DNA from: Diplonema japonicum
Taxonomy: Eukaryota; Euglenozoa; Diplonemea; Diplonemida; Diplonemidae
Assembly: GCA_964019335.1 (NCBI GenBank)
Contig: OZ025726.1
Span: 186,001-250,000, forward strand
Direction: 5' to 3'
DNA length: 64,000 nucleotides
Position 1 is the first letter of the stretch, and each line of letters opens with the position of its first letter. Under the pieces are notes generated by a model. That model worked only from the letters and a program-made list of their open reading frames with translations, ran no database searches and was not told the origin of the DNA. Shown here piece after piece: positions 20,602-32,748 of this stretch. A program made the translations under genes and the position numbers.

Positions 20602-20633
<32 letters not shown>

Positions 20634-20772
20634 TGAGAACAAAAAAAAAAAAAAATGTATTCTTTTTTAGCAATAAAAAAAGACTATGCTAAAAAGAAAA
20701 ACAACAATAACCATGTCGATGTACTTTCTGATTGAAAACAAAGAAAAAATAAATGGACTAGATGTTGTTCTT

Positions 20773-21483
20773 CTAGAAGGTCTGGGGGGCCTTGGCGGTG
20801 AACGGGGCACGCAGAGACTTCTTGGGCACCCTGACCCTGTGGATAAGAGGGAAGCGGACCTTCGCGTTGTGGAACTGCGTGACGTTGGGGCGAGTGCAGT
20901 CCTTGGGGGCCTTGGTGCAGGTACGGATCACCTAGATTTTTTTTTTCCCCCCCTCCTTTCTCCATACCTGCACGTTGCTGAACGAGGCCCTGTGCTGACC
21001 GGACAGCTCGTTGAAGATCCTGGAAACACCCCTGGAGAGGTGGGTGTCCCTGATCTCCTTGCTGGTGTTCACGGGACCAGTCCTGGAGTACCACCTGAGC
21101 TGGACACCGAAGTTCTTGATCACACCAGGGCGCTTCTCCTGTCGGAGAAAAAAAAAATTTTTTTTTGTTTTATTGCTGATAAATAATATAAACTTACCTT
21201 GAGCTCCCTCACTCCGAACACCTCACCGTTGGCCCTCTTCACCTTGTGGTACTCCCTCATGAACTTCCAGAACTTGGTCTTGGCCACAACGTGGTTGGGG
21301 GCGAAGCAGTGGTGGCGGAAGATCTTGGGGGCCGGGCAGGCCTCGGTAGGGGTGGCACGACCCACCACCTGTGTATTGTGTTTATTTTTTTTTTTCTCTC
21401 TCTCTTTTTTTTTTTTTTTTTTGTACACAAACCTCGTAGTGGCGAAGGTGCGCGCTGGCCAGGTCAAGAGTGGGCTTACCCAT
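20773..21483 (-). CDS. RPL18A: 60S ribosomal protein eL20 (L18a)
   Basis: 183 residues from four exons: 21433-21483, 21198-21368, 20968-21138 and 20773-20931. The three phase-0 GT-AG introns are 64, 59 and 36 nt. The protein has the family features throughout: the RHYEVVGRATPTE joint across intron 1, KFWKFMREYHKVK, the VQLRWYSRTGPVN block, the SGQHRASF block, and the basic C-terminus RVPKKSLRAPFTAKAPQTF. Length is a few residues over the usual 176-178. Codons end strongly in C or G, as expected for a highly expressed gene. It is the most intron-dense gene relative to length in the window. Start ATG at 21483; stop TAG at 20773. Confidence 0.97.
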
Positions 21484-21747
21484 TTTTATAAAAAAGTTTT
21501 TTTTTTTCTTACCTCAGAAAGCTGTTTTGATTATTTCCCCCCCAAATGAACAAAAAAAAAAAAAAAAAAAAAAAACAAAAAAAAAAGAAATACCAAGTCA
21601 CAAATACATTGTATCAGGGAGAGGCAAAAAAATACAGAATGGGAAGGGGGGGGAAATCTACGTGGGGGGGAGGGAGGGGAGCAATATCTATTCTTTCATT
21701 ATCCATCTTTCTTTCTTTTTTTCCCCTCCACCCCTCTTGTTTGGCAA

Positions 21748-22535
21748 TCACTGCTCCACAAACCTTCGCCTCTCCTCTATCTGCCGGTTCAGCCGCTGCA
21801 AGGTGTCCTGGGCATCTTGGATTTTGTCCTCCTCCGCTGTACGAAGAGTTCGAAGCCCTTCCAAATGTGCCTCAATAAATTCGCAGTCGGCTTTCAAAGT
21901 TGATGTAATCGATTCACCTGACTCTTTTCGGTACACAGGTACAGGGTGCTGGGCGTCTTGGTGTAGGGTTGGGGGGTGAATGGGGGCTTTCTTAAGAGAC
22001 CGATATCCCAATTGTATCATTTTGTGCGAAATGGCTGCAATGCGTGTGTCTTCCCGACTGAGCTGCGTCACAACAGACTCCGTGTGACGGAAAGCTGATC
22101 GTTGAAAATCTAAAACAGAGAACGCCTCTTCTTCTTCCTGCCAGATGTCGAATCTTTTTTCTTGTTCCTGCACATTGATCCCATGTCTTGCCATGAATAA
22201 GCTCCTTGCAACTTTCAGCATGGTCGGCCATGCCTTGTCCATTAAGAAGACCCTGCTCGCATATTCGTGTTCTTCAAGTGTCATTCTCTCCTTTTCTTCC
22301 TCCATTCCAATGGTTTCCATAGCTATTATGCCCATTCCGTAGGTGCCGGATGTGTCGGCTTGGACGACAGTTCGGATCAGGAAAGATTTTGTGGTGTGCG
22401 CAAGCTTATCAGTTCTCAGGAGGTGTAGAGTGTATATAGTTTCTTTAACCAGATGGACGCGGTGCTTGTGCTCTTGGTGTAAGATTGTCTCTCGACGGGC
22501 CCGTTCTGACAGGGTGACTTTTGAACTGTGTGTGT

Positions 22536-22587
<52 letters not shown>

Positions 22588-22721
22588 TTGTTCGCATACC
22601 ATTCCATCGCCTCATCGTCTGTGTCCCCCAGAGACGCCAGGCCCTCTACCCCTTTAAGTGTTTTCTCAAAAGGACGTTTGGACCAGAATCTTATGTCGGG
22701 TAACAGCAGTGGGTTGTTCAT
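21748..22721 (-). CDS. Unknown 299-residue helical protein
   Basis: Two exons, 22600-22721 and 21748-22525, joined across a 74-nt phase-2 intron (22526-22599) with donor GTATGC and acceptor ACACACACAG around a long poly(A) run. The protein is hydrophilic and helix-rich, with acidic stretches (GMEEEKERMTLEEHE, WQEEEEAF) and a C-terminal coiled coil (about 235-299). No known domain is recognised. Start ATG at 22721 sits on a sense A10 run. Without splicing the first exon runs into poly-lysine, so the intron is well supported. Confidence 0.7.
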
Positions 22722-23641
22722 TTTTTTTTTCCCCTACCCACAACCACCCCTCGGTTTCACCACCTCCCTTCCCCTCCCACTGTTTCGAGGAATTCTTTTT
22801 ATTCGTTTGAGTATAGCTTTTATTTATTTATTTCAAAGGAGAGAGAAGGGAGGGGGGAAATAAAAGTGGGGGGGAAGGGGAAAGAAGAAGAAAAAAGAGC
22901 ATGGCCTCAAAAAAAAAAACAGTTTTTTTTTTTTTTTGTAGAGTGCATGTTCTATTCACGAAGTTTCTTTCTTAAGCATCACACTGGGTATCCTGCATTC
23001 AATTCTCCACAAGTTCGGCAAAGTCATGAAAATGAGAAACGATTTTGAAAAGGGGGAGGGGAGGGGGAGGAATAGAGTAGGCAATTGTTGATTTGTACAA
23101 GTGGTTGACCCTTGTCGAAGGTTTAGCCAACAAGTTGCCACTACTCTTTTTTTTTTTTTTTTTTTTTTTTCCCTCTTCAAAGACAATGGTTGTTAAAACA
23201 TCTTTTTTTGTTTTGTTTGTTCGTCCCCTTTTTTTGTTTTGTTTGTTCGTCCCCTTTTTTGTTGGTCAAGTCAAAGACTCGTTCTTGCAAAAAAAAAAAA
23301 AAAAAAAAAAAAAAATTCACTATGATAGGAACGAAGTGGTTAGCAACGGCCCGCGAAAAAAAAAAAAAAAGGGCGCTCCCATAGAAGTGTCAAAAGCAAA
23401 GAACGGAATTTGCTTTGTTTTGTTTTGTTTTTAAAGGAGAGAAGGGAGAGAAGAAAAAAAGAGGGGGGGGAGCAATCCATTCTAGAAAGAAGGAAAGGGG
23501 GGGGGGGGGGGGGGGGAGATTGAGAAATAATCTCTCAGATCAGACAGCTCATCATATCTATAATGGACTTCAATGCCCCGTGATGAAACAGTTTGCAGTT
23601 CGTTACCTTCTCTTGGTCGTGTTGGGGGGAAGAAAAAAAAA
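22722..23641. other. Intergenic spacer with tandem repeat and homopolymers
   Basis: No gene supported. It contains two copies of a T/G-rich unit with the core TTGTTTGTTCGTCCCC at about 23202-23258, A runs near 23290-23316 and a G20-type run near 23498-23517. A mixed stretch at 22960-23150 has no open frame of note. Confidence 0.5.
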
Positions 23642-23957
23642 ATCGATATTTTAACGTCAAGGTATGGTGACACAAGTCATACGGCTCCAAGTGTACCACA
23701 AAGCCCACTGGGTGAGGGTGTCTGCAGTAACAACACATCGAGGTGAGCTTCCAACCTCTCAGACATAGCGTGCCTGGTCCCTGTTTCCTCGCGGTAGGGA
23801 AGGTCTGTTTTTGTGCCTGGGTGGCGTGGCTGATGATATAGCGATACAGCCGGCCAAAATTTGCCATATTCACTGTACCCGCCACCTTGGCACACAGGCA
23901 AATAACTCGCTTAAGGGGGAGGTGTCGTTACGCACCTAGACCCGGTCTTGCTGCCCC
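23642..23957 (-). repeat. Dispersed repeat copy A, retroposon-like
   Basis: About 316 bp. In minus orientation it begins GGGGCAGCAAGACCGGG, has the block CACCTCCCCCTTAAGCGAGTTA, and ends CTTGACGTTAAAATATCGAT followed by T runs. Copy B at 36736-36945 shares both ends but has a different, shorter middle, and copy C at 60649-60707 shares a diverged version of the beginning. Shared ends plus a T-rich 3' tail suggest short interspersed or internally deleted retroposons. No protein or tRNA-like promoter boxes are recognised. Confidence 0.55.
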
Positions 23958-24169
23958 AAGAAAATAAAACAAATGAAGTGTTGCAAGTAAAGAGAGGGGG
24001 AAGGGACAACGAAACCAGGTGGGGGGGGGGGGGGTGTATTGCAAATATGAACAAAAGGGGAAATAGTTTAGAAAAAAAGAGAGAGAAGGGGGGGGGGGAT
24101 GAATACAAGTGTAAAGAAACTGCTGTAAAGTAGGTCTTTTTTTTTTTTTTTTTTTTTTTCGGAGAAAAA

Positions 24170-25856
24170 CACCGTTCACGGTAAGCAAATAACTTTTTTC
24201 CACCAAGTACTGTAAGCAGAATTTTTACCCTCTATTCACGGTAACTTGGAACTTTTTTTCCACCAAGTACGGTAATCATAACTTTTTTTTTCCCACCAAA
24301 ACGGTTTTTTTTAATAAAGTTTCCACTGTCCACGGTAACCTAATCTTATTTCCACTAAACCATGTATGTTGGAACTTTTTTTCCACCAAGTATGGAAACC
24401 CAAAACTTTTTTCCCACCATCCACGGTAACCCAGAACTTTTTTTACACTTTCCCATGAAACCTTTCTATTGTTCCCATTTTTAGTTTTTCGAAAATTTTG
24501 GATCTTTTTTTTGTATTTTCGAGTATTTGCAACCTTTTTTTTTCTCATTTCAAGATGGGCAAGGTAAGAATACCTGCAGAAAGGCCCCGAAAAGGTCCTC
24601 AAGAAGGAGTCCAAGGACTGCCACATCGGTAGGTGCTGTGTGCACCTTGGGGGGAACATGCAGGCCCAACCGGGGTTCAGAACCAATGGGAAGAACCTTT
24701 TCTGGAAGCTTGCGAAAGCTATTTCGCAAGATAACTTCAAGAAAGCCAGAGACGAGGTATTTTAACTTTTGCCCGTTTGAAACAAAAGAAAGGTTGAGAA
24801 CACTCAAATGGGCAAAGCCGTGCTCAAGTACTTATTGGCTCAGCCCTTGGAGCACTGGGCATTATCACATGTTCCAGTCTGCACCTTCGGGGACCGTTCG
24901 ACGAATTTTGTCGAGAACCACAACAAGGTATCAAATTTTGTACCTTACTTTCCCAGGTTCTGCGTGAGGCACGTGGCCTAAACATCCTTTCTTGTATAGA
25001 GTGGATCCGCCTCAGGGACGCGAAAATGATCACCTCCACGCGAGATCGAATACCCGACTCTGCCACTGGGCTTTGCCCCCAAATTGCCGAGAAGGTAGGG
25101 AAGGCGTACAACCGCTCCAAGTTGTGGTGTGCCCACGACGTCAGCGACCTGGAAGAGGCTGTTTTTGACGTAAGGGAAATCAATTTCACTAATGAATGAA
25201 TGGGCACATGGGAGAATTGGGTGCACTGCTGTGAGCTGCAGGTGTTGGGTATACCTTGTGTCCACATCTGCGCTGTGGCCCGAAAGGTTTCAAAAGACAC
25301 GTCAGATCTGCAGAGTACCTCAAGGTCTCTGCATGGCGTCTGATGTACTTCTCCACCCCTCGCCCCCCTTCGTGACAAAGTCACAAATAGGCAGGCCGGA
25401 AGAATATGTGCAACAACTGCAGAAAGATTGGGCACAATGCTGCAACCTTCAGGAACCCCCATTTCTCAACTGGTGGGGTTCAGTCCCAGTTACTCCTCGA
25501 AGTTCTTTCCCAGTTGAAGACCCAGCCTTCAGGGTAGTCCCCCCCCCTTCCCCCTCCCCTCCCGCCTGGGGTCTTTTTCCTTTAATTTTGCCATGCCATC
25601 ATTATTTTTGCACCTCATACTACATTTTATGATAAACCCTAATCAGGCATAAAAATGATACAGGTTACCGTGTTTGGTGGAAAAAAAGTTTGTAGTTGCA
25701 TAAGGGAAAAACTTGATGATTACAGTAACGGTGGAAAAAAAGTTGTGGTTACCGTACTTGGTGGAAAAAAAGTTACAGGTTACCGTACTTGGTGGAAAAA
25801 AAATTTTAGGTTTAAGGAAACGGTGGAAAAAAGTTATTTGCTTACCGTGAACGGTG
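24170..25856 (+). mobile_element. Mutator-like (MULE) DNA transposon with repeat-rich inverted ends
   Basis: The outer 35 bp at 24170-24204 (beginning CACCGTTCACGGTAAG) is repeated perfectly inverted at 25822-25856. Both ends continue inward for 200-300 bp as degenerate tandem copies of a unit with the core CTTTTTTTCCACCAAGTACG, about six on the left and five on the right. T runs flank both sides, so a target duplication within a T tract is likely but cannot be delimited. The element lies 26 bp beyond the stop of the K+ channel gene. Its interior encodes a decayed transposase on the plus strand, opposite to every host gene. Confidence 0.8.
24577..25470 (+). pseudogene. Decayed MULE transposase, 5' truncated
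   Basis: Plus-strand pieces line up in order with the C-terminal half of MULE transposases. Piece 1 (24577-24765) carries the GRCCVHLGGN motif, matching the C-x2-H segment after the DDE core, then FWKLAKA. Piece 2 (about 24790-24927) has a helix and the TNFVENHNK motif. Piece 3 (24957 on) has the ARGLNILSCIEWIR segment, one in-frame TGA at about 25196, then a SWIM-type zinc finger HCCELQVLGIPCVH near 25225-25270. Piece 4 (about 25400-25460) is a zinc knuckle CNNCRKIGHNAATF whose last Cys is replaced by Phe. Frame changes between pieces could be introns (36 and 29 nt candidates) or decay. The DDE catalytic region is absent, so it cannot be an active enzyme. Confidence 0.75.
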
Positions 25857-25882
25857 GTTTTCCCTTTTTTTTTTGTTTTTCT

Positions 25883-28461
25883 TCACTGTTTCATATTGAA
25901 GCTCAAGTTCCTCTTCATCATATTGGATCTGGGAGAAGGAACGTCATGTGAGAATGACCCGCTGGCAGGCAACCCATACCGTCGGGTAGGTGAGTCAATA
26001 CTCTGCAACTGCTGGTGCAGTGTTGACTGACTTTTCGGAAGATGAGGCACCCGAGGGCTTTCAGGTGTTTTGGGTCTGTCATCAAAACTAAGTGTGGTTT
26101 CATGTTGCAAAACCTGCTGCTTGGGTGAAAAATCCCGAGTCTCGGGAATGGGAGGAGACTTCGATGCACCAAGTGGTTTTGCGGGCGTTCTCACAGACGC
26201 CTTGTTACGAACCAACACCTGCCGGGTTTGAAGAACTTCATTGTCCTTGCAAGGCACCCGACGCAAGAGCTCAGATATACCCATCTCCAAGGTGCTCATT
26301 CTGTCCTTCATCATGTTGATGTCCTTTTCCATCATTGCAAGCATCTGGTCAACATGAGGTGAGGCCATTAAAGAGTGGACTGTTGAACACGGGGACCCGG
26401 GTAAGCTGGTATTCATGTTGCTGCTCGGTTTCCGCATCTTGGAGGGAGCGCGTTTTCTTGCAGGCTTTCCGTGGAGGACCAGCCCTTCTTCCTTGTCTCT
26501 AAAGGCCTCGCTTGGTACTGGTGGGTTGTTAGCTGGGTCAGGTTCGGTGACCGTGACGGTCTTCTTGGTCCCTTCCATACTCCCCGAATTGAGCTTTATG
26601 AGTCCTCTCGGGTCGTTGTTATCGTTCGCGTCGCCATCTGGTGAGGTTTCAACGCGTTGTTTAGTGTACTTTGCCTTTACAGATTTAACGGTGGATTTTC
26701 TCCTTCGGGGTTGTTGCGGCTCGTACTCCATTTTCTGTTCCTCGAAATCGTTGTCGCACTCCGATGTTTCCGACATACTGTCGGAGGATTCCTTTTTAAT
26801 CGATTCTTTTTTCTTCTCGGGGTGCTTGACGCGTTTCTCCGCCACGGCTTGCACGTTCTCGTACAGTTCCGGAAATTCAAACGAAATAGTGTCGAAGCTT
26901 GTTTTGTCCAATCGGAAGAGCTGGCAGTACGTGAGGCTGATGATCGATGCGGCACGTCTCGTTTTCTTCAACAATGCGATCTCACCGAACACCCCACCAC
27001 GTTTGACATACGCGATCCATGTTCCATTGGCTAACCACACATCACACGCACCATGGAAGAGAAAGTACATTTCGATCCCTTCCTCGCCGGCTATAATGAT
27101 GTACTCGTCAGGAGGGACAACAACCGATACCAGTGCTTGCGCGAGTTTTGCTAGGCAGATTTCGTGAATTCCCATAAACATTGGGACGTGGGTTACAACC
27201 TTCATCCTTGCGTAAAGCATCATCCGGTCACGCATAGCCTGCGGGAGGTTATCGATCGCGTCTGAGTAGATGGAGAAAGAGTTTCGCAGTCGGTGGTACT
27301 GTTGCGCGAGGATCTCCTCGGCGAAGTCCTTCGGGATGCAAAGATGTTCCATCACCGCGAGGGTTTCCAACATCTTTGTCTGAGTGTCCGAGACAAGATC
27401 AGCCTGCTCCGACACCTTAACAAGCTTTCCAACCACCAAACCGGATATCAACGTCGCGCAGCAAAACAAGACAACCGCGAAAACCTTCTGCCCTTGCGTG
27501 TCCACACCAATATCCCCGTACCCCGTTGTCGTTATCGTGTACATAACAAAATACAAAGCGTCGATGTAATTTTCATCTCCTTTCAAAGCTAGCCATATTG
27601 TGGTCAGACTGTGCACCACGAAGATGGCCCAAAACGACAGTTTCATCATAGGGAAGAAACTGAAGTGGAAGTACGTGTAGGAGGGTGTTATAAGTTCCCG
27701 TCCGATCACGGGGAACATGGACGGGACCCTGCTGACCTTTGCCAATCTTAAATGTTGTATGACCATGCGTGTCGCTTTGTAGTTGTGTAGAAGAAGGTCG
27801 AAGGGGAGCGCGGCCAGTACGTCGGCGATGAATAGTCTTGATGATAAATACGCTTTGACCATTTGCGGTTGCTGGCTTATCATAAGCTCGTTGTGCGATA
27901 CGAATGAGATCACGAAGCATCTCAATAGAATATCGACGATGAATAGAATAGATGGGATGATCTTGAACTCGACCGGGACCTCCCACGACGGGACGAAGTC
28001 CTCGAGGGAGATTACGATGAGGTAGAAAAGAATTGCTGATAAGATCGCGGCTTCCCAGATACTGCACAATATACCATCGGGGGCTATTCGCTGCGGGATG
28101 AAGGAGGCCTGTCTGAGCCGCAAAAATGAATCCCGGTTTCGCCCGAGAAGTGCGAGTTGGTTTTCCTCCCTTTGACGAGCCATCAGACTTAGAAATTCTG
28201 AAAAGTCAACATCCCCTGACTGGTCCGCATCCGTCGCCTCGAATAGTTCATGTAGCTCTTCCTCTGTTGTGGGGGGTTTTTTTTTTTTTGGAAAAGAGTG
28301 TGTATACCGGAAGGGAAGATGCCCAGCCGGGGCATCAGATCAGCCAGTTCCCGGATGCTGATCGAACCGCTTCCGTCCTCATCGAATAATTTGAACAACG
28401 TCTCGAACCTCTGCACCTCCATAGGGGACACACCCCTTACTAGCTGCAGTTGCTCCTCCAT
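25883..28461 (-). CDS. EF-hand, cyclic-nucleotide-binding-domain K+ channel
   Basis: 844-residue channel from exons 28308-28461 and 25883-28263, with a 44-nt GT-AG intron (28264-28307). The N-terminus has two complete EF-hands, loops at residues 27-38 (DEDGSGSISIRE) and 63-74 (DADQSGDVDFSE); the second is restored only by splicing. Then come six membrane segments (about 115-330) with an S4-like HLRLAKVSRV and the K+ selectivity filter TTTGYGDIG (filter at 299-301), a linker, and a cyclic-nucleotide-binding domain (about 440-530) with the phosphate cassette FGEIALLKKTRRAAS. A long polar Ser/Pro tail with a short coiled coil ends the protein. This predicts K+ conductance tuned by Ca2+ and cyclic nucleotides in a surface or flagellar membrane. 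Confidence 0.9.
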
Positions 28462-28619
28462 TTTGTCGCGGTATCATAAGAAATGGTCAACAGTATATAT
28501 ATATATATATTTTTTTTCCCCTCCCGTTTTTTTTTTTTTTTTTTTTTTTTTTTTTCCTGTTTTTTGTTGTTGTTGTTGTTGAATAAAAAAAAAAAACTAA
28601 CACCAACGACACAACGCTC

Positions 28620-28656
<37 letters not shown>

Positions 28657-29005
28657 TTATAAGAAAAAAAATAAAATAAAAAAGAGAGACCTGTTGTGTT
28701 AAAAAGTGAATTTTCCTTTTTTTTTTTTGTTTCTTCCTTTAATTTTTTTCTTTCCAACTATCCTTCCCCTGAACAAAAAACGCCGGCAACGATGGCCAAG
28801 CTTTATGAGGAGGAAAGGGGACGGGAGGGGAAAGGTTACCGAAGGTAGTATAAAGAAAAAAAAAAGAACGAAGATAACTAAAAAAAAATTCCCCTTTTGC
28901 ATTCCAACTACTGAGATTCAGCAATTGAGCCCAACTCCCACATTTTGTATAAAAAAAAAACTTTTTTTTTTCAAACACTCGAATGTTCTTACCCCCCCCC
29001 CCCCC
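28462..29005. other. Intergenic spacer with (TA)n and (TTG)n
   Basis: About 540 bp between the K+ channel start and the transporter stop. It contains (TA)9 near 28493-28510, a (TTG)n stretch near 28565-28580, A and T runs up to 30 nt, and a C18-type run at 28992-29006. No gene is supported. Confidence 0.55.
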
Positions 29006-30053
29006 CTAAGGTCCGTTCTCTGGTTCTTTTGGCTTTAATTTTTCGCGGGTGTACCTTTTTTTTTTTTTTTTTTTCTCCCCCCCCAAAAAAAAAATACCAA
29101 ATAACACCGGCCATTGCAACAGCCATCCCGACCACGTTCCGCATATGGACCGGAGCGGCAAAAAAAAGAAATCCGCAAATAATAACGAGGATGGTCTTAA
29201 TATGACCGACTACTTGGTAGGTGACGGGCGAGGTTTTCCCCACGATGACGAAGAGGGTGAAGTTGATGAGAAAAGCGGCAAACCCCGAACACAAGAGGAG
29301 CAAGGTTGCAACCGGTGTGTAAGTGAAATTCATGAACAAAACCCAATTATCCGTCACCAGCGAAATTGCGGAAAAAATACACGCGCTCAACGGCGCTACA
29401 TAGTAACACGACTGCTGACTAGTCATCCCTTTCGAAATATCTTTAACCTGAATCTGCAACGCTCCGGTAGTCACAGTAGCTAACATCCCGTGTATCAATC
29501 CCCATTGATTCACAGATACATCCGTTACCGTAGTAACACCAATACCCGCTACCAAAAGAGATAAAGACAATTTTATCGCTAAAGGGTACGAAATTCCCTT
29601 CCAGAAGAACTCCATCACACACAGAACTGGTATGTTAGCCAGCTTCAAGACCTGGTACAAACCTACAGAGTTGTAGACTAAACTGTAATTCACAAACATA
29701 ACACTCAGAACCTGGTAGCAAGCGATAGGGAGGGTGGTTTTGATGCCAGGTGAAGTCTCTGGCAGTGGAAACCCGCCTGCTTTCTGGTACACATACACCC
29801 CGATCGCCGTTACAATGAAGTGGAAGGCCATCAAGATGTTCGGGAACGAGAACTTAACATCCTGTGAAAATATCTTCTTGTTCAGAATCACTATGCTCAC
29901 CACGCTAACTATGTTGAGCCCCATCAGCATCACCGTCGTAACCGAATTCTTGAGATCTGCTGTCTTGGGTTGCTGTTGCTCCGGCGTCTTGGGCTGTTGT
30001 TGCTCCGTCTGGTCCAATGACCGGGGCACCGCTTCAGACCTAGGGCTGGGCAT
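29006..30053 (-). CDS. Triose-phosphate/nucleotide-sugar translocator family transporter
   Basis: 334-residue member of the TPT/SLC35 branch of drug/metabolite transporters. Exons 29098-30053 and 29006-29054 are joined across a 43-nt intron (29055-29097) holding T10, G8 and A21 runs. A Gln/Pro-rich cytosolic head with QQQPKTPEQQQPKT duplicated (about 18-31) leads into ten membrane helices. Family features include NIVSVVSIVILNKKIF, the KLANIPVLCVMEF helix and the end helix FFAAPVHMRNVVGMAVAMAGVIWYT, completed by the second exon (YTREKLKPKEP). Likely resident in the Golgi or ER and exchanging a nucleotide sugar or sugar phosphate; the substrate is not predictable. A GTATTGTAG acceptor lies 29 nt before the ATG. 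Confidence 0.9.
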
Positions 30054-30082
30054 TTTTTTTTTTTCCCCGCCCCCCCTTCTTT

Positions 30083-30112
30083 CTACAATACGCAAAAAGG
30101 ATCAAATTAATA
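30083..30112 (-). promoter_or_regulatory. Probable spliced-leader acceptor of the SLC35-type gene
   Basis: In sense, AATTTGATCCTTTTTGCG leads to GTATTGTAG with AG at 30083-30084, 29 nt before the ATG at 30053. The leader between them is G- and A-rich and ends in an A12 run that includes the start codon's A. Confidence 0.5.
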
Positions 30113-30166
30113 AATAAAAAAAAAATGAACAAAAAAGAAATTGTGGAAACAATTTAAAAAAAAAAC

Positions 30167-32748
30167 TCAAAGTACAGGACAAGCCCCCCGCTAGAGGGCC
30201 GCCCTATGGGAGGGGGGGGTCTATCTGTTAATACTCCCCTTCTGGAGCATTGCTTTCATTCCGATTGAGGCCGTGAGCGTCTTGCGGAGTCGTGTGATGC
30301 GGTCCCGCTTGTAGTCGGCTTTCAATTCCATTAGCTTGTCGTGCGTGGAGCGGGTGGCGAAAATAGGCCTCCTGGAAAATAGGCCTCCTGGAGAAACCAA
30401 TAGCTGCCTTTCCTCCAATGGCGATGAGGGACTTCACTCTTTTTCTCTCGTCCGCTGGGAAGGGGCGTCGCTTCTTCCGTGCCCTGCATGCTGTGTATAT
30501 CTTTACGATGAGAGCTTTGATTCTGCGCGCCCTATCTTCCAGCAGGCCTCCCAAAGACTTTCCGGTCGTCCATTCGAAGTCAATGGCCAGTTCCACCGCC
30601 GACACCTCCGAGGTGGTGTCCTTCTCCACCCAGCGCAGTTGTGACAACCATTGTAGCAGCGGGTTCAGGTACTGGGACAGGACCCCGCTCACTCCTTCGA
30701 GCTCGCCAGCTATCGGAACGGGGCATTTCTTACCTACCACATTTCGAATCCACGGTAGCGGCTGTGTGTTGACATCCTCCTTCTGCATGAGCTCTACGTC
30801 TCGTTTCTCAACCACCACGGCTAAGTATCGTTGCAGCTTCTCTAGGTACGCAAAGTCATGTCCTCTCGGCAGAATCGCGTGCAATTCCAGACATAGGGGC
30901 CATCCTGTCCTGTTGCGCAGTGGTTCCAAGCCGTCCTGTGCTAGCTCTTCCTGTGCGCAGGCGCACTCGTAGAGTTGGTGGCGGAGTAGGGTTACCGTGT
31001 CCGGGTACGGTGATTCACACAGGTCGCACCTGAACCCTTGTGTGCGTGATACTGTCGTTGTTGGGACTTGGCTTATGCTCTCTTCGACTTCTTCGGTGCC
31101 GTCACCTTCTGGTGCCAGGGGGACGCTTCTTTGATTCGTTCCTGCATGCGGGCTAAGGTAGGGGACCCCTCCGGTGATAACCCGTCTCAGGCAGTAGGAC
31201 ATGAGCGGGTCTTTGGCTGTTTTCCATAGTTGGTTGGTTTTGGGATCCGCTCCCGCCTCCATCCCTCTCACTGTGTTCCTCTCGTTCGCCAGCGACCTGC
31301 TCCGGGCTTTCCTCACCGCGTCCCTAAAGACGTGTCCGCGTTCGGCCCAGGGTTTGTTCCCACAGTCTTACAATTGCGCCCAGCTCCATCCTATATAGGG
31401 GAGCCACCGACAGACCAGGTTGCCTACTGGTCCCATCGGGGTGGACCCCGTGCCGTACCCCGCAGCGATCCGCATGCATCTCTGTCGTAGTCGTTCGTCG
31501 TCGAGCGCTCCGGACACCACCTTCAGGGAGTGGTATATCACATAGGAGAGGGGATCGTTAGTGTGCCCCTTCAAGAGGACTGTGTTCACTGCGGTAGGAG
31601 AGCGTCCACGGTGGTGAGGGCCCCATAGGTTGCATGTTACCCTTGTCGACAATTTCTTGAGCGTCTCGTCACATGGGGGGGAGAACGGTCCGCTGTAGAG
31701 GCATGACGGAAGAATCGTCGTGCTGACCATGTGTGCTTTCGTCTCGAAGGCTAACCTCGTGCAACCCAGCCGGTCTAGCGAGTCAAGCGCATTCGCGGTC
31801 GGTTTGTTCCATTTCGTCCCTGTCCTGCGCGTGTTGATTTTCACGCCAAGCCCTTTGAGGTCCGACACCGTCTTGTATGGTACAGGTACTTCCGAGCCTT
31901 TCTTCATCGCCGTTCGGTCTCCCACGACTCTCGACTTGAACCCTTCCGCGGTGCCAAAGCCCACCGTCTTTTCCTCGTTGACCTGCATCCCCGTCAGGTC
32001 GCAAAACTCTAGAGTCCCTTCGACCGCTGCCTGCAGTGAGTCCCGCAGCTTCGCTAACAGATAGGCGTCGTCGGCATATGCTAGCACCTCGGCGTCCGGC
32101 GCTACCTGCTCGACGGCCCGTATCATGATGGACAGCAAGGCGTTGATGATGATGACCGACAGCGGGCACCCCTGGAGGATACCGTTTGTGGCCTCAAACG
32201 TGTCACCAACTCCTATGGGGTACTTGAACCTCCTCGTGATCTGGGAGTACATCCCTTGGAGTGCTCTTCCTATAGATTCGTCCATTCCCAGGGCGCTCAT
32301 GAGGTCAAGGGACAGCTGTTGTGGCACCAGGTCGAAGCACTTTCTAAAATCCAGGGCCAGTCCCTCCAGCGGCTCCCCATCCACCAAAGCCAGCTCCAGC
32401 TTGGTACACAGTTCCATGAGGGCTGTCGTCGTACTGTGCTTGGGCCTAAACCCGTGCTGTCTCGGCGTGATCCAACGTTCCTGCCAGTCAAGGACACCCT
32501 TCAGCCTCGTACACGCCCACAAGCGGTAGATGGTGCTGGTCACCGTGATGGGTCGGTGGTTCAGAGGAGCTGACCCTTCACCCTTTGGAATCAGTGACAC
32601 CAGGGCTGTCGTGATCTGTCTCGGCCACTGGCCTGTCTCCTCAATCAGGTTGAAGAGGTCTGCGAAAGCTCTCAGGATGCTCACCGGAAGACGTTTCAGC
32701 TCACTCATCCGCCAACCGTCCACGCCACAGGCCCCTTTGTCCGGCTTC

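Noticed and set aside
24555-24580. ATGGGCAAG plus a 16-nt GT-AG segment as the start of the MULE transposase
   Set aside because: The join is in frame, but 16 nt is shorter than any intron found here and the DDE region that should precede this part is missing, so chance is more likely.
30228-31316. Second retroelement ORF as an independent gene
   Set aside because: It is in the same frame as the reverse transcriptase and separated only by a single stop, so it is the C-terminal half of the same broken ORF.
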